A stretch of 64,000 bases of DNA from JANQIO01 sp043585095. GTDB lineage: Bacteria > Pseudomonadota > Gammaproteobacteria > Pseudomonadales > Halieaceae. The first letter of the stretch is position 1; each line of letters starts with the position of its first letter. A model generated the notes under the pieces. The model worked only from the letters and a program-made list of their open reading frames with translations, was not told the origin of the DNA and did no database searches. The position numbers and the translations under genes are program-made. Location of the stretch: contig CP121321.1 of the NCBI GenBank assembly GCA_043585095.1, forward strand, positions 1,364,001 through 1,428,000. The letters are read 5' to 3'. Shown piece by piece: positions 1 through 8,762 of this stretch.

Positions 1-33
1 GTGTCGTTAATCATACGCAGCGATAAACGGAAC

Positions 34-62
34 GGAACTTTTTGAATTTCCCTCGGTCGTAG
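34..62 (+). promoter_or_regulatory. Candidate sigma-E (AlgU) autoregulatory promoter
   Basis: GGAACTT at 34-40 is followed by a 16-base spacer and TCGTA at 57-61, close to the extracytoplasmic sigma consensus (GAACTT, 16-17 bases, TCtgA). It lies 24 bases before the start of the sigma factor gene, where such operons are known to autoregulate. The match and position are seen; activity is inferred. Confidence 0.6.
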
Positions 63-85
63 ATGGCGGGAATAAGGGGGCAGGG

Positions 86-682
86 TTGGCTGCGGCCGCA
101 ACAGATCAGCAACTGGTAGAGCGGGTACAAGCGGGGGATAAACGCGCCTTCGACCTGCTCGTGCTCAAGTATCAGCCCAAAATATTGGGTCTTGTCTCGC
201 GCTACGTGAAAGACAGTCACGAGGTGCAGGATGTCGCGCAGGAAGCGTTTATCAAAGCATACCGTGCCTTGCCACGGTTTCGCGGCGACAGTGCGTTTTA
301 TACCTGGCTTTACCGGATTGCGATCAACACGGCGAAGAACCATCTCGTGTCGCGCGGTCGACGACCACCAGGCAGTGATGTGGAAATAGAGGATGCGGAA
401 TATTACGACAGCGGCAGCGGCCTGCGTGATATGGAGAATCCTGAAAACCAGCTTTTCGGGGAGGAGCTAAAAGCAGTGGTAGACAATGCCATCAGTGAAT
501 TGCCAGATGATTTGCGCGCCGCGGTAACTTTACGCGAATTCGATGGTCTGAGTTATGAGGACATCGCAGACATCATGGATTGTCCGGTAGGGACCGTGCG
601 TTCAAGAATATTTCGGGCCCGTGAAGCGATTGATAAACGGGTGCAGGCGCAGCTCGATGGCGATGCTCTGCCTGCGGTCTGA
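86..682 (+). CDS. rpoE: RNA polymerase sigma factor RpoE/AlgU
   Basis: Extracytoplasmic-function sigma factor that directs RNA polymerase to envelope-stress promoters. At 198 residues it has the family length. Region 2 covers about residues 20-95 (helix around DVAQEAFIKAYRALPRFRG) and region 4 about 138-190, with the helix-turn-helix LSYEDIADIMDCPVGTVRSR. The start is a TTG at 86, five bases after AAGGGGG; it matches the usual N-terminus (TDQxLVERVQ.GD), and the upstream ATG at 64 is out of frame. It heads the rpoE-rseA-rseB-rseC-mucD set and is preceded by a candidate promoter for its own product. Confidence 0.95.
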   Translation: MAAAATDQQLVERVQAGDKRAFDLLVLKYQPKILGLVSRYVKDSHEVQDVAQEAFIKAYRALPRFRGDSAFYTWLYRIAINTAKNHLVSRGRRPPGSDVEIEDAEYYDSGSGLRDMENPENQLFGEELKAVVDNAISELPDDLRAAVTLREFDGLSYEDIADIMDCPVGTVRSRIFRAREAIDKRVQAQLDGDALPAV

Positions 683-800
683 TGAGGTTGGGTGCGCCCA
701 AAAGGGCGGTTTTGCAACAGCGTGGCAGTAATTATTTTGAACATTCTGGACAGTAGTATCAGTTCTGAATAGTAGAACGGGACCGGGGAGGTCGAAGCAA

Positions 801-1544
801 ATGAGCGAGCAGCTGCGAGAGTCGTTGTCAGCGTTAATGGATGGGGAAGCCGATTCCCAAGACGTGGATAGAGTTCTGGATAACATCCATGACGCGTCTG
901 TTCGCGACACCTGGCAACGGTATAACCTGGCTCAGGATGTTGCGGCAGCAGCAAGCGTGGCCAATGTCACGGGCATTGATCTGTCAGCAGGCATTATGGC
1001 AGCGCTCGACGCGGAGCCCGCACACAACCTGTCGCAGGATGCCGTAACTGCTGATGCAGCAGTTTCTGAGTCCGTGCCTGAAATTCATTCGGTAGGGCGC
1101 TGGCAGCGCTTCACCAGGCCGCTTGCCAGTATCGCTGTAGCGGCGTCGGTAACTGCGGTCGTGGTGTTCGGCAGTCAGTATGCCGGTTTAACGCCGGGCG
1201 GCAACGCCCTAACCGAGTCCACTGTAGCGTCTATAGACGCATTAGCGGGCGCAGGCCAGCCAGGTGGCGACGGTCTTGCAGAGAATTTAGAGATTGTAGA
1301 GAGCGTTGAGAGCAATGCCCCGGTCACGCTTCTCGGCGGTACGGCAACTTTGGCAGGTTACGCAACGCCTTCGTCGGCACGTAGCACTCGAGTCGCACCT
1401 GCCGCTCCGGACGCGGATTACAATGTACTCGCCCATGAGAGGCTTCGGCGCTACATCCTCTCCCATGCCGAAGAGGCATCACTTAACGCTCCACAAGGCA
1501 TGATGCCTTACGCGCGCGTCGCAACGTTCCGTAGCGAGGACTAG
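801..1544 (+). CDS. rseA: Sigma-E anti-sigma factor RseA/MucA
   Basis: Inner-membrane anti-sigma factor holding RpoE inactive until proteolysis. The N-terminal domain (residues about 1-75, beginning MSEQLRESLSALMDGE) is the RseA/MucA sigma-binding domain. One transmembrane segment lies at about 107-125, and a variable periplasmic part follows to residue 247. A strong GGGGAGG Shine-Dalgarno precedes the ATG. It lies 118 bases after rpoE and 3 bases before rseB. The periplasmic region is Ala/Val-rich and poorly conserved, as expected for the family. Confidence 0.92.
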   Translation: MSEQLRESLSALMDGEADSQDVDRVLDNIHDASVRDTWQRYNLAQDVAAAASVANVTGIDLSAGIMAALDAEPAHNLSQDAVTADAAVSESVPEIHSVGRWQRFTRPLASIAVAASVTAVVVFGSQYAGLTPGGNALTESTVASIDALAGAGQPGGDGLAENLEIVESVESNAPVTLLGGTATLAGYATPSSARSTRVAPAAPDADYNVLAHERLRRYILSHAEEASLNAPQGMMPYARVATFRSED

Positions 1545-1547
1545 GTT

Positions 1548-2510
1548 TTGCATCATTTGCTCACTGCTCTCACGGTAATACTGACGCTAGGATTTGGCGC
1601 GCAGACATTTGCTCAACAGGAATGCCCCGAAACAAATGCAGATGCGCTGGGATGGCTCAACCGCATGTCCCACAGCCTGCGAGAGACCAGCTACAAAGGC
1701 GTTTTTACCTATCAGCATGGGGCTGCGGTGCAAACTTTACGAATTTCGCATTCGGTAAAAGGCAACATTGAATCTGAGCAGATTACGCGACTGACCGGTA
1801 AAAACGTTCGTGTCGAACGCACAAAGCACCCGCTGGACTGCATTCATCCCGGCCATAAACTGGTTCGGTTGGGCGATGCGTACGCAGCGCAGCGCAATAA
1901 CTGTGGCGTGGCGGGGGTCTACCAGTTGCAGATGGCAGGTTCACACCGTATCGCTGGTCGCGAGGCGGTTATCATCAACGTTTTGCCCCGCGATCGCTAT
2001 CGCTATGGCTACCAGATGGCGCTGGATAAAGAAACGGGCTTGTTGCTTAAAACCCAGACCGTTGCCGCCGACGGCCGCATTCTGGAGCGATTTCAATTCG
2101 CCGATGTCGAAATTGGCGCGTTAGAGACGAAGGGGACGGCGGTTGAGCTTATTCATGAAGCTGAACACGTCCACGGTGCAAGCCGGCCAGCAGCGCCTGC
2201 AGGCAGTTTGCCGTGGTCAGTGGGCTGGTTGCCCAAGGGCTTTGTGTTGACCGATGATATAGCTGGCACGGGGCACCACAAAACGTTTACCGATGGTCTC
2301 GCCAACTTCAGCGTGTTTGTTGAACAAATGCCGTCCTTGAATGCGCCTGGAGACGGCATGGCACGTCAAGGTGGTACCACATCGTATTCTCGCGGTTTGC
2401 GCCTTTCAGGGCGTCCTGTATTGGTGACGATTTTGGGCGAAATACCGCCTGCAACCGCCAGGCAAGTGGCTGACTCCGTGTCCTGGTCGGCAACGGTGTC
2501 GGCGCGGTAG
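1548..2510 (+). CDS. rseB: Sigma-E regulatory protein RseB/MucB
   Basis: Periplasmic protein that binds the anti-sigma factor and protects it from regulated proteolysis; the family also senses lipoprotein or LPS intermediates. The 320-residue product starts with a signal peptide (about residues 1-22, ending QTFA), then a LolA-like N-terminal domain beginning at ALGWLNRMSHSLRETSYKG and a smaller C-terminal domain from about residue 215 (PWSVGWLPKGF). The start is TTG at 1548, three bases after the rseA stop and behind GAGGA. Confidence 0.92.
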   Translation: MHHLLTALTVILTLGFGAQTFAQQECPETNADALGWLNRMSHSLRETSYKGVFTYQHGAAVQTLRISHSVKGNIESEQITRLTGKNVRVERTKHPLDCIHPGHKLVRLGDAYAAQRNNCGVAGVYQLQMAGSHRIAGREAVIINVLPRDRYRYGYQMALDKETGLLLKTQTVAADGRILERFQFADVEIGALETKGTAVELIHEAEHVHGASRPAAPAGSLPWSVGWLPKGFVLTDDIAGTGHHKTFTDGLANFSVFVEQMPSLNAPGDGMARQGGTTSYSRGLRLSGRPVLVTILGEIPPATARQVADSVSWSATVSAR

Positions 2511-2528
2511 AGTGGGAAATCAATAGGT

Positions 2529-3002
2529 ATGCTGACTGAGACAGGCCGAATAGTTGCTGTTGAAAAAGACTGGGTGTGGGTTGAGACGATTCGACAGTCC
2601 ACCTGCGGCAGCTGCTCAGCGGCGAAGGGCTGTGGCCATGGGCTGATGAATCAAGTTAGTGACGGCCGCCGTAGCTATCTCAAGGTGTCTGTTGGAGGAT
2701 TCCCCGGCCAAGCGTTTACTGTCGGCGATGAGGTACGCATTGCTATCCCGGAACAACTCATGCTCAGTGGCTCTTTCATGATGTATATGGTGCCGCTGTT
2801 TAGCACACTCGCCCTCGCGGCGGGCTGTTCCGCTCTGGTCGACAACGCCAGTGACCTGCATACGCTGACGGGCGCCGCAGCGGGCTTTGGCGTCGGCGTC
2901 TTGCTGGTAAGGCTGCATGCCTGGTATCGACAGGATGATCCGGCGCTCACGCCCAAGCTGTTAGGTCCTGCCGCGCAGCAACCTCAAGTTGGCGCTATTT
3001 GA
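2529..3002 (+). CDS. rseC: SoxR-reducing/RseC family membrane protein
   Basis: RseC/MucC family inner-membrane protein of 157 residues, linked in the family to sigma-E control and SoxR reduction. The N-terminus carries a cysteine cluster (STCGSCSAAKGCGHG, residues 24-38) that may bind an iron-sulfur centre. Two transmembrane segments follow at about 78-97 and 105-125, and a short cytoplasmic tail ends the protein. It starts 18 bases after rseB and completes the regulatory part of the operon. Function is assigned by family and position. Confidence 0.85.
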   Translation: MLTETGRIVAVEKDWVWVETIRQSTCGSCSAAKGCGHGLMNQVSDGRRSYLKVSVGGFPGQAFTVGDEVRIAIPEQLMLSGSFMMYMVPLFSTLALAAGCSALVDNASDLHTLTGAAAGFGVGVLLVRLHAWYRQDDPALTPKLLGPAAQQPQVGAI

Positions 3003-3182
3003 TGCCTGTTTGCGTAGTTTTTGCGTAGTTAAAGCCAGCACGTAGGCTTTTCTGCTCAAAACGTACAACTTGAGTTGCGATGCACCTGAGCCGACTAATG
3101 GATACACTTTGGGCCAAGCGGGGTGGTTAAACCGTTGCAGCCATCAAGTACGTACTTTCAAGTCATCACTAAAATTGCATTG

Positions 3183-3246
3183 AGTGACTATTTCGTTAAG
3201 TGACTATTTCGTTAAGTGACTATTACGTTCAGTGACTATTGCGTTG
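3183..3246 (+). repeat. Four tandem 16-bp direct repeats upstream of mucD
   Basis: Units at 3183-3198, 3199-3214, 3215-3230 and 3231-3246 follow AGTGACTATTTCGTTA; the first two are identical and the last two diverge by 2-3 bases. They sit in the 355-base gap 3003-3357 between rseC and mucD. The same gap holds two further short duplications: TTTGCGTAGT twice near 3008-3027, and TAACATCACTAC twice near 3317-3340. No gene is visible in the gap. Confidence 0.9.
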
Positions 3247-3304
3247 CGTGAATAAAGTGCAGGTTACCGCAGTCGTAACCGTACTATTCGCTCGGCAGTA
3301 TCCA

Positions 3305-3331
3305 GAACTCTTCATTTAACATCACTACTAA
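3305..3331 (+). promoter_or_regulatory. Candidate sigma-E type promoter of mucD
   Basis: GAACTC at 3305-3310, a 16-base spacer and ACTAA at 3327-3331 resemble the ECF consensus (GAACTT, 16-17 bases, TCtgA/TCTAA). It ends about 26 bases before the mucD start. mucD/degP genes are known members of this regulon. The match is imperfect. Confidence 0.35.
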
Positions 3332-3357
3332 CATCACTACGCCTAAAAGGGTAAATC

Positions 3358-4767
3358 GTGTCTCAGATAATGAATCTCTACCGCTCGTATCACCTTGGAC
3401 TTTGGTTTGCGATCAGTTTGCTATTCTCTGGATCCGCGTTGGCTAGCTTGCCTGAGTTCAAGCCTATCGTTCAGCAAAACACGCCGGCAGTGGTGAAGAT
3501 CCTCACGGAATATCCGTCGGGGGGTGGGTCGCCACATGGCGCAGAGATGCCTGAGATACCTGAATACCTGCGCCGGTTTTTTGAATTTCGCGGTCAGCCC
3601 GAGCAGCGCCGCCCCCGCCAGTCCATGGGGTCAGGATTCGTGATTAGCGATGATGGATATATCGTCACCAACAACCACGTCGTCGAGGGCGCAGAAACCG
3701 TAATTGTGCGCTTCACCGATCGTCAGGAATACGAGGCCGATGTTGTGGGGCTGGACGAACGCTCAGACCTTGCCCTGTTGAAGATCGATGCTGAAAAGCT
3801 GCCGACGGTAGCACTTGCCAAGCCGGATGCACTTGAGGTCGGCGAGTGGGTCTTGGCAATCGGCTCACCTTTCGGTCTCGATTATTCTGTTACGGCCGGT
3901 ATTGTCAGCGCCAAGGGCCGCAGTCTGCCGACAGAGAGCGGCGAGAACTATGTTCCCTTCATCCAGACCGATGTGGCGATAAACCCGGGCAACTCGGGTG
4001 GACCGCTGTTCAACCTGGATGGTGAAGTGGTGGGTGTGAACTCACAGATATTCACGCGCAGCGGGGGTTCTATTGGCCTCAGTTTTGCGATTCCCGTCAG
4101 CGTGGTCTCAAATGTTGTGGCGCAGCTCAGGGAAAGCGGGGTGGTTAACAGAGGTTGGCTAGGCGTCAGCATTCAGGATGTAGACAAGGTACTGGCTGAG
4201 TCGCTTGGCCTGGACCGACCTCAGGGCGCTCTCATCGTGCAGGTTCAGCCCGGTGGCCCCGCAGACACCGGTGGTCTGGAGTCGGGTGACGTGATCATTA
4301 ACTTCGACGGCAAGGACATCTTGACGTCCTCCGAACTTCCACACGTAGTAGGACTGGTGCCGCCGGGCAGTTCGGCCAGAGTTGAGCTGATGCGCAACGG
4401 CAAGCGCAAAACCTTGCGCCTGGAAGTCGGTAGTTTGGGCAGTAGTGAAGAGCCGACTATTGCGCTGGTTGAGAACGGCGATGGAACCGGCGTTCGGCTT
4501 GGCGTCGTGGTCGAGGATATCACCGAGCAGTTGCAGACCCGTTGGGGTATTTCTGGCGGTGTGGTCGTCGCAGAAGTAAAGCCAGACTCTCCTGCCGCAG
4601 ACGCCGAAATACGGCCGGGTGATGTGATCACGTTGCTGGCTGGATCGCCGGTGACATCAGTAGACAGTTTCCTGCGGATAGTTGAAGGCCTGGAGCCGGG
4701 TAAATCGGTGCCGGTACGTCTGATTCGCCGCGGCACACCTCTGTTTCTGGGTCTGAAACCGGAGTAG
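3358..4767 (+). CDS. mucD: Periplasmic serine protease MucD (DegP/DegQ family)
   Basis: Do-type HtrA protease and chaperone that degrades misfolded periplasmic proteins and, in Pseudomonas, dampens the AlgU response. The 469-residue product has a signal peptide (about 1-29, ending GSALA), a trypsin-like domain with catalytic triad H107 (TNNHVVEG), D137 (RSDLALLK) and S213 (NPGNSGGP), and two PDZ domains at about 255-345 and 365-455. The start is GTG at 3358. A 355-base gap with repeats and a candidate sigma-E promoter separates it from rseC, so it may be transcribed separately. Confidence 0.95.
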   Translation: MSQIMNLYRSYHLGLWFAISLLFSGSALASLPEFKPIVQQNTPAVVKILTEYPSGGGSPHGAEMPEIPEYLRRFFEFRGQPEQRRPRQSMGSGFVISDDGYIVTNNHVVEGAETVIVRFTDRQEYEADVVGLDERSDLALLKIDAEKLPTVALAKPDALEVGEWVLAIGSPFGLDYSVTAGIVSAKGRSLPTESGENYVPFIQTDVAINPGNSGGPLFNLDGEVVGVNSQIFTRSGGSIGLSFAIPVSVVSNVVAQLRESGVVNRGWLGVSIQDVDKVLAESLGLDRPQGALIVQVQPGGPADTGGLESGDVIINFDGKDILTSSELPHVVGLVPPGSSARVELMRNGKRKTLRLEVGSLGSSEEPTIALVENGDGTGVRLGVVVEDITEQLQTRWGISGGVVVAEVKPDSPAADAEIRPGDVITLLAGSPVTSVDSFLRIVEGLEPGKSVPVRLIRRGTPLFLGLKPE

Positions 4768-4777
4768 GTCATTCATA

Positions 4778-4807
4778 GCGGTTGTACCCGTGATCGGGTA
4801 CAATCGC
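4778..4807 (+). terminator. Inverted repeat after mucD, possible terminator
   Basis: GCGGTTGTACCC (4778-4789) and GGGTACAATCGC (4796-4807) pair over 12 bases with one G-T wobble and a 6-base loop. No T-run follows, so an intrinsic terminator is only possible. TACAAT inside the right arm could instead serve as a -10 element for lepA. Confidence 0.4.
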
Positions 4808-4858
4808 GCGCCTTCCAGAGATGGCCCCAGTTGACTGACCCCCGAGGGATTTTCTGAC

Positions 4859-6652
4859 GTGAGTCGCCTTGACGCTATTCGCAATTTTTCTATTATTGCC
4901 CATATTGACCATGGCAAGTCGACGCTGGCAGATCGCTTTATTCAGGTCTGCGGTGGTTTAACTCAACGCGAAATGGCAGAGCAGGTGCTCGACTCGATGG
5001 ATATCGAGCGCGAGCGTGGCATTACCATCAAAGCCCAAAGCGTAACGCTGGATTATGTCGCCCGCGACGGCAAAACCTACCAACTCAATTTTATCGACAC
5101 CCCCGGGCACGTAGACTTCTCCTATGAGGTTTCGCGGTCTCTGGCGGCCTGTGAAGGCGCGCTTCTGGTCGTCGACGCCGGGCAGGGCGTAGAGGCGCAA
5201 TCAGTTGCGAATTGCTACACAGCAATCGAGCAGGGCCTTGAGGTATTGCCGATTCTTAACAAGATGGATTTACCCCAGGCGGAGCCTGAACGGGTGCAGC
5301 AGGAAATCGAAGACATTATCGGTATTCCCGCAGACGAAGCCTGCCCGGTCAGCGCCAAGACGGGCCTGGGTATCGAGGATGCGCTAGAGTATCTGGTTGC
5401 CCGTATCCCGCCACCGGAAGGCGATAGGGACGCGCCCCTGCAAGCGTTGATCATAGACAGCTGGTTCGACAACTACCTGGGCGTTGTATCGCTGGTAAGA
5501 GTGAAAAACGGCGTGCTGCGCAAAGGCGACAAAATTTCGGCAAAGAGCATTGGTCGCGCACACGGCGTCGATGACATCGGCATTTTTACGCCCAAACGCA
5601 AAAGCACTGGCGTGCTGGAGGCCGGCGAGGTCGGGTATATCGTGGCCGGGATTAAAGATATTCACGGCGCACCCGTCGGGGATACTTTAACCCACGCGAA
5701 CAACGATGACGTGGAAGCGCTGCCCGGCTTCAAGCGCGTAAAGCCCCAGGTCTATGCCGGCATTTTTACCATCAGCTCTGACGACTACGAGGACTTTCGC
5801 GAGGCGCTCGCGAAGCTGACGTTAAATGATGCGTCTTTGTTCTTCGAGCCAGAAACGTCCGATGCTCTGGGCTTCGGCTTTCGCTGTGGCTTTCTCGGCA
5901 TGCTGCACATGGAGATCATTCAGGAGCGGCTTGAGCGCGAATACAATCTTGACCTGATTACCACGGCGCCCACCGTAGTCTATGAGGTGCTGCGCCGCGA
6001 CGGTGAGATTGTCAGCGTGGATAATCCCTCTGCTCTGCCGGACGTGGGAGAGATTGAAGAAATGCGCGAGCCCATAGTGCAGGCAAATATTTTGGTGCCA
6101 CAGGAATATCTGGGCAATGTCATCAAGTTGTGCGAAGAGAAGCGCGGCGTTCAGCAAGATTTGCAGTTCCTCGGTACGCAGGTTTCAGTTATCTATGAGC
6201 TGCCTATGGCTGAAGTGGTCATGGATTTCTTCGACCGTCTTAAGTCCGTTAGCCGCGGCTACGCATCGCTGGATTATCAGTTTGTGCGCTTTCAAAAGGC
6301 CGAGCTGTCACGTCTGGACGTGCTGATAAACAACGAGCGAGTTGATGCCCTCGCGGTCATCGTGCATAAAGCGTCTGTGCAATCTCGAGGGCGCGTGTTG
6401 ACCGAAAAGATGCAAGAATTGATTCCTCGGCAGATGTTCGATGTGGCGATACAGGCGGCCGTCGGCGGTAAAATTATTGCAAGGCAAACGGTCAAGGCGC
6501 TGCGCAAGAACGTAACAGCAAAATGCTACGGCGGAGACGCATCCCGAAAGCGTAAGCTACTTGAGAAGCAAAAAGCCGGGAAAAAACGCATGAAGCAGGT
6601 CGGTAGCGTGGAAATACCGCAGTCAGCATTTCTGGCGGTACTTAAGACATAG
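4859..6652 (+). CDS. lepA: Elongation factor 4 (LepA)
   Basis: Ribosome-associated GTPase of 597 residues, the normal length. G1 is AHIDHGKST (residues 14-22), G3 DTPGHVDF and G4 NKMDLP. They are followed by EF-G-like domains II, III and V and the LepA-specific C-terminal domain ending in a basic KRKLLEKQKAGKKRMK stretch. The start is GTG at 4859, 91 bases after mucD. It precedes lepB by 24 bases, the conserved lepA-lepB pair. Confidence 0.97.
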   Translation: MSRLDAIRNFSIIAHIDHGKSTLADRFIQVCGGLTQREMAEQVLDSMDIERERGITIKAQSVTLDYVARDGKTYQLNFIDTPGHVDFSYEVSRSLAACEGALLVVDAGQGVEAQSVANCYTAIEQGLEVLPILNKMDLPQAEPERVQQEIEDIIGIPADEACPVSAKTGLGIEDALEYLVARIPPPEGDRDAPLQALIIDSWFDNYLGVVSLVRVKNGVLRKGDKISAKSIGRAHGVDDIGIFTPKRKSTGVLEAGEVGYIVAGIKDIHGAPVGDTLTHANNDDVEALPGFKRVKPQVYAGIFTISSDDYEDFREALAKLTLNDASLFFEPETSDALGFGFRCGFLGMLHMEIIQERLEREYNLDLITTAPTVVYEVLRRDGEIVSVDNPSALPDVGEIEEMREPIVQANILVPQEYLGNVIKLCEEKRGVQQDLQFLGTQVSVIYELPMAEVVMDFFDRLKSVSRGYASLDYQFVRFQKAELSRLDVLINNERVDALAVIVHKASVQSRGRVLTEKMQELIPRQMFDVAIQAAVGGKIIARQTVKALRKNVTAKCYGGDASRKRKLLEKQKAGKKRMKQVGSVEIPQSAFLAVLKT

Positions 6653-6676
6653 GGCTAACGCCCTCACGGAATTATT

Positions 6677-7516
6677 ATGGATATCGACTTCCCGCTTATT
6701 CTAGTCGCATTGGTCGCAGGCAGCGGTCTGATTTGGTTGTTCGATGCGCTATTCCTGGCGCCGGGGCGCCGTTCTGCGCTGTCGCAACTGCAGCGCGATT
6801 ATCCTGAATGGGAGAAGGAGGGAAGTCCGCAGGTCGGAGCGTACGCAGAACGCAGCGCTGCCGTTGCCCGCGAGCCGGTGTTAGTCGAATACGCGCGCTC
6901 GTTCTTTCCAGTGTTGTTTGTGGTGTTTGTGCTGCGCTCGTTTCTGGTAGAGCCTTTCCAAATCCCCTCAGCCTCCATGGTGCCGACGCTACAGGTGGGC
7001 GACTATATTTTGGTCAATAAGTACACCTACGGCATTCGCCTGCCGGTTTTGCGCACCAAGGTGATGGATTTGAACACTCCGGAGCGCGGGGATGTGATGG
7101 TCTTTTTCCCTCCCCACAAAAACGATACCTACTTCATTAAGCGCGTTGTCGGACTGCCCGGGGATAGCGTTCGCTATATCGACAAAAAACTCTACATTAA
7201 CGGCGAACTGATGCCACAGGAACTGCTTGCTCAGCTGCCACCGGCTCGCCCTCGATACCGGCTGAGTTCTGAAAATCTCGATGGGGTTTCGCATCCGGTG
7301 CAGAGCGATCTGGCCCGACCCAGTGATAATTTTGCGATAACGGTAAAGCCCGGCCACTACTGGATGATGGGTGACAATCGAGATAATTCGAGTGATAGTC
7401 GCGTTTGGGGGCAGGTTCCGGAAGAAGATATTGTCGGTAAGGCGTTCGCAATCTGGATGCACTGGGAGTCGTTTTTAAGCCTGCCCAGCTTCAGCCGAGC
7501 TGGCGCCATTCAATAA
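6677..7516 (+). CDS. lepB: Signal peptidase I
   Basis: Inner-membrane serine protease that removes Sec and Tat signal peptides. The 279-residue product has two N-terminal transmembrane segments (about 5-28 and 76-90). The catalytic Ser is S100 in QIPSASMVPTL and the general-base Lys is K155 in FIKRVVGLPGD. The C-terminal box GDNRDNSSDSR is intact. It is co-directional with lepA and followed by repeats before the DUF4845 gene. Confidence 0.96.
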   Translation: MDIDFPLILVALVAGSGLIWLFDALFLAPGRRSALSQLQRDYPEWEKEGSPQVGAYAERSAAVAREPVLVEYARSFFPVLFVVFVLRSFLVEPFQIPSASMVPTLQVGDYILVNKYTYGIRLPVLRTKVMDLNTPERGDVMVFFPPHKNDTYFIKRVVGLPGDSVRYIDKKLYINGELMPQELLAQLPPARPRYRLSSENLDGVSHPVQSDLARPSDNFAITVKPGHYWMMGDNRDNSSDSRVWGQVPEEDIVGKAFAIWMHWESFLSLPSFSRAGAIQ

Positions 7517-7611
7517 ACGACGGCCACGGCTTTTTATAGACGACGGCCACGGCGTTTTACTAGACGACAGCTACGGCGTTTTACTAGACGACAGCTACGG
7601 CGTTGTAACTA
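7517..7611 (+). repeat. Four tandem 23-24-bp repeats after lepB
   Basis: Units at 7517-7539, 7540-7563, 7564-7587 and 7588-7611 follow ACGACGGCCACGGCGTTTTA. Units 3 and 4 share the variant ACGACAGCTACGGCG. They fill most of the gap between lepB and the DUF4845 gene. Each unit has a GC-rich core followed by T-rich sequence, but I see no strong hairpin. Confidence 0.9.
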
Positions 7612-7670
7612 TCGAATAGCGGCCGCAAAGCGCGTTAAACTAGCCTTTTCCGCCTTGGAGAGATTCAGGA

Positions 7671-8054
7671 ATGTACAACAACAGACGGTTAGCACTGGGT
7701 GAACAGGATGGAATTTCGATACTGGGAATTCTCATCGTTTTGGCACTGTTGTCTTTCTTTTTGACGGTGGCAATTCGTTTAGCGCCGACTTACATGGAAG
7801 GCCGCTCCGTCAAGGCTGCGATTGAGAGCGTCGCCGAGCAGTCAAACGCCGGCGAGTCCTTGCGCGACGTCACGCGACGCTTGACCAGCACCTTCAATAC
7901 CAACCGTATTGAAGCGATTCAGCCGCGTGACATCAAGGTCTATCGCGACCAGGGGAAGATCATCATCGACGCCAACTACGAGAAGCGCACGCCCTTGTTC
8001 AAAGGTGTTGATGCCGTACTTGTTTTCGATACGCACGTGATTGAGATTGACTGA
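7671..8054 (+). CDS. DUF4845 membrane-anchored protein
   Basis: Small 127-residue protein of the DUF4845 family, commonly encoded between lepB and rnc in gammaproteobacteria. The N-terminus has a pilin-like hydrophobic segment (about residues 15-37, ISILGILIVLALLSFFLTVA) and the remainder is a soluble, probably periplasmic domain. Biochemical function is unknown. An AGAGATTCAGGA stretch precedes the ATG at 7671. The position is conserved and supports a real gene. Confidence 0.85.
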   Translation: MYNNRRLALGEQDGISILGILIVLALLSFFLTVAIRLAPTYMEGRSVKAAIESVAEQSNAGESLRDVTRRLTSTFNTNRIEAIQPRDIKVYRDQGKIIIDANYEKRTPLFKGVDAVLVFDTHVIEID

Positions 8055-8078
8055 CGCTCCGTCGGTTTGTGAGGCGTT

Positions 8079-8762
8079 TTGACTTCCAGGTCACCCGCCA
8101 TGGAGCGTCTGCAGAGGCGCTTGGGCCACACCTTTTCAGATTCTGAGCTTTTAGCGCGAGCGCTACGGCACCGATCAGCGGGCGCTGACAATAATGAACG
8201 TCTGGAATTTATGGGCGACGCCATTCTTAACTGCGCAATATCAGAGGCACTGTTCCAGCGCTTTCCCGATAGTTCAGAAGGTGATTTAAGCCGAATGCGC
8301 GCGTCGCTTGTTTGCGGCGAGGAGCTTGCCGCGCTGGGGCGAGAGCTGGACCTGGGTGAGGTATTAGAGCTAGGTCCCGGGGAACGCAAGTCGGGTGGCA
8401 GGCAGCGGGATTCAATTCTGGCAGATACCGTTGAGGCATTATTTGGTGCCCTGTCTCTGGACGGCGGGCGCGAAACGGCCCGGCTGAGCATACTGACGTT
8501 GTTTGCAAAGCGGCTGTCAGCGGTGAGCCCGCATGAGACATCCAAGGATGCCAAGACGCGCTTACAGGAGTGGCTGCAGGGCCGAGGGCTTAATCTGCCG
8601 GTATACCATCTGGCGGCGGTTGAGGGGCAGGATCATCAGCAGGAATTTGTGGTGGAGTGCCAATTGGCCCACTTAAGCGATGTATTTAGCGGCGTCGGCA
8701 GTAGTCGCCGTCGCGCTGAGCAGGCGGCTGCTGCCGTCGCACTGGAGTATTTGAATGCCTGA
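8079..8762 (+). CDS. rnc: Ribonuclease III
   Basis: Double-strand-specific endoribonuclease for rRNA and mRNA processing. The 227-residue product has the RNase III signature NERLEFMGDAIL and the second acidic site ADTVEALFGAL, followed by a C-terminal dsRNA-binding domain (about 155-225, DAKTRLQEWLQGRGL). The start is TTG at 8079; an ATG at 8100 is the alternative, but the TTG gives the usual N-terminal length. The stop overlaps the era start by 8 bases. Confidence 0.96.
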   Translation: MTSRSPAMERLQRRLGHTFSDSELLARALRHRSAGADNNERLEFMGDAILNCAISEALFQRFPDSSEGDLSRMRASLVCGEELAALGRELDLGEVLELGPGERKSGGRQRDSILADTVEALFGALSLDGGRETARLSILTLFAKRLSAVSPHETSKDAKTRLQEWLQGRGLNLPVYHLAAVEGQDHQQEFVVECQLAHLSDVFSGVGSSRRRAEQAAAAVALEYLNA

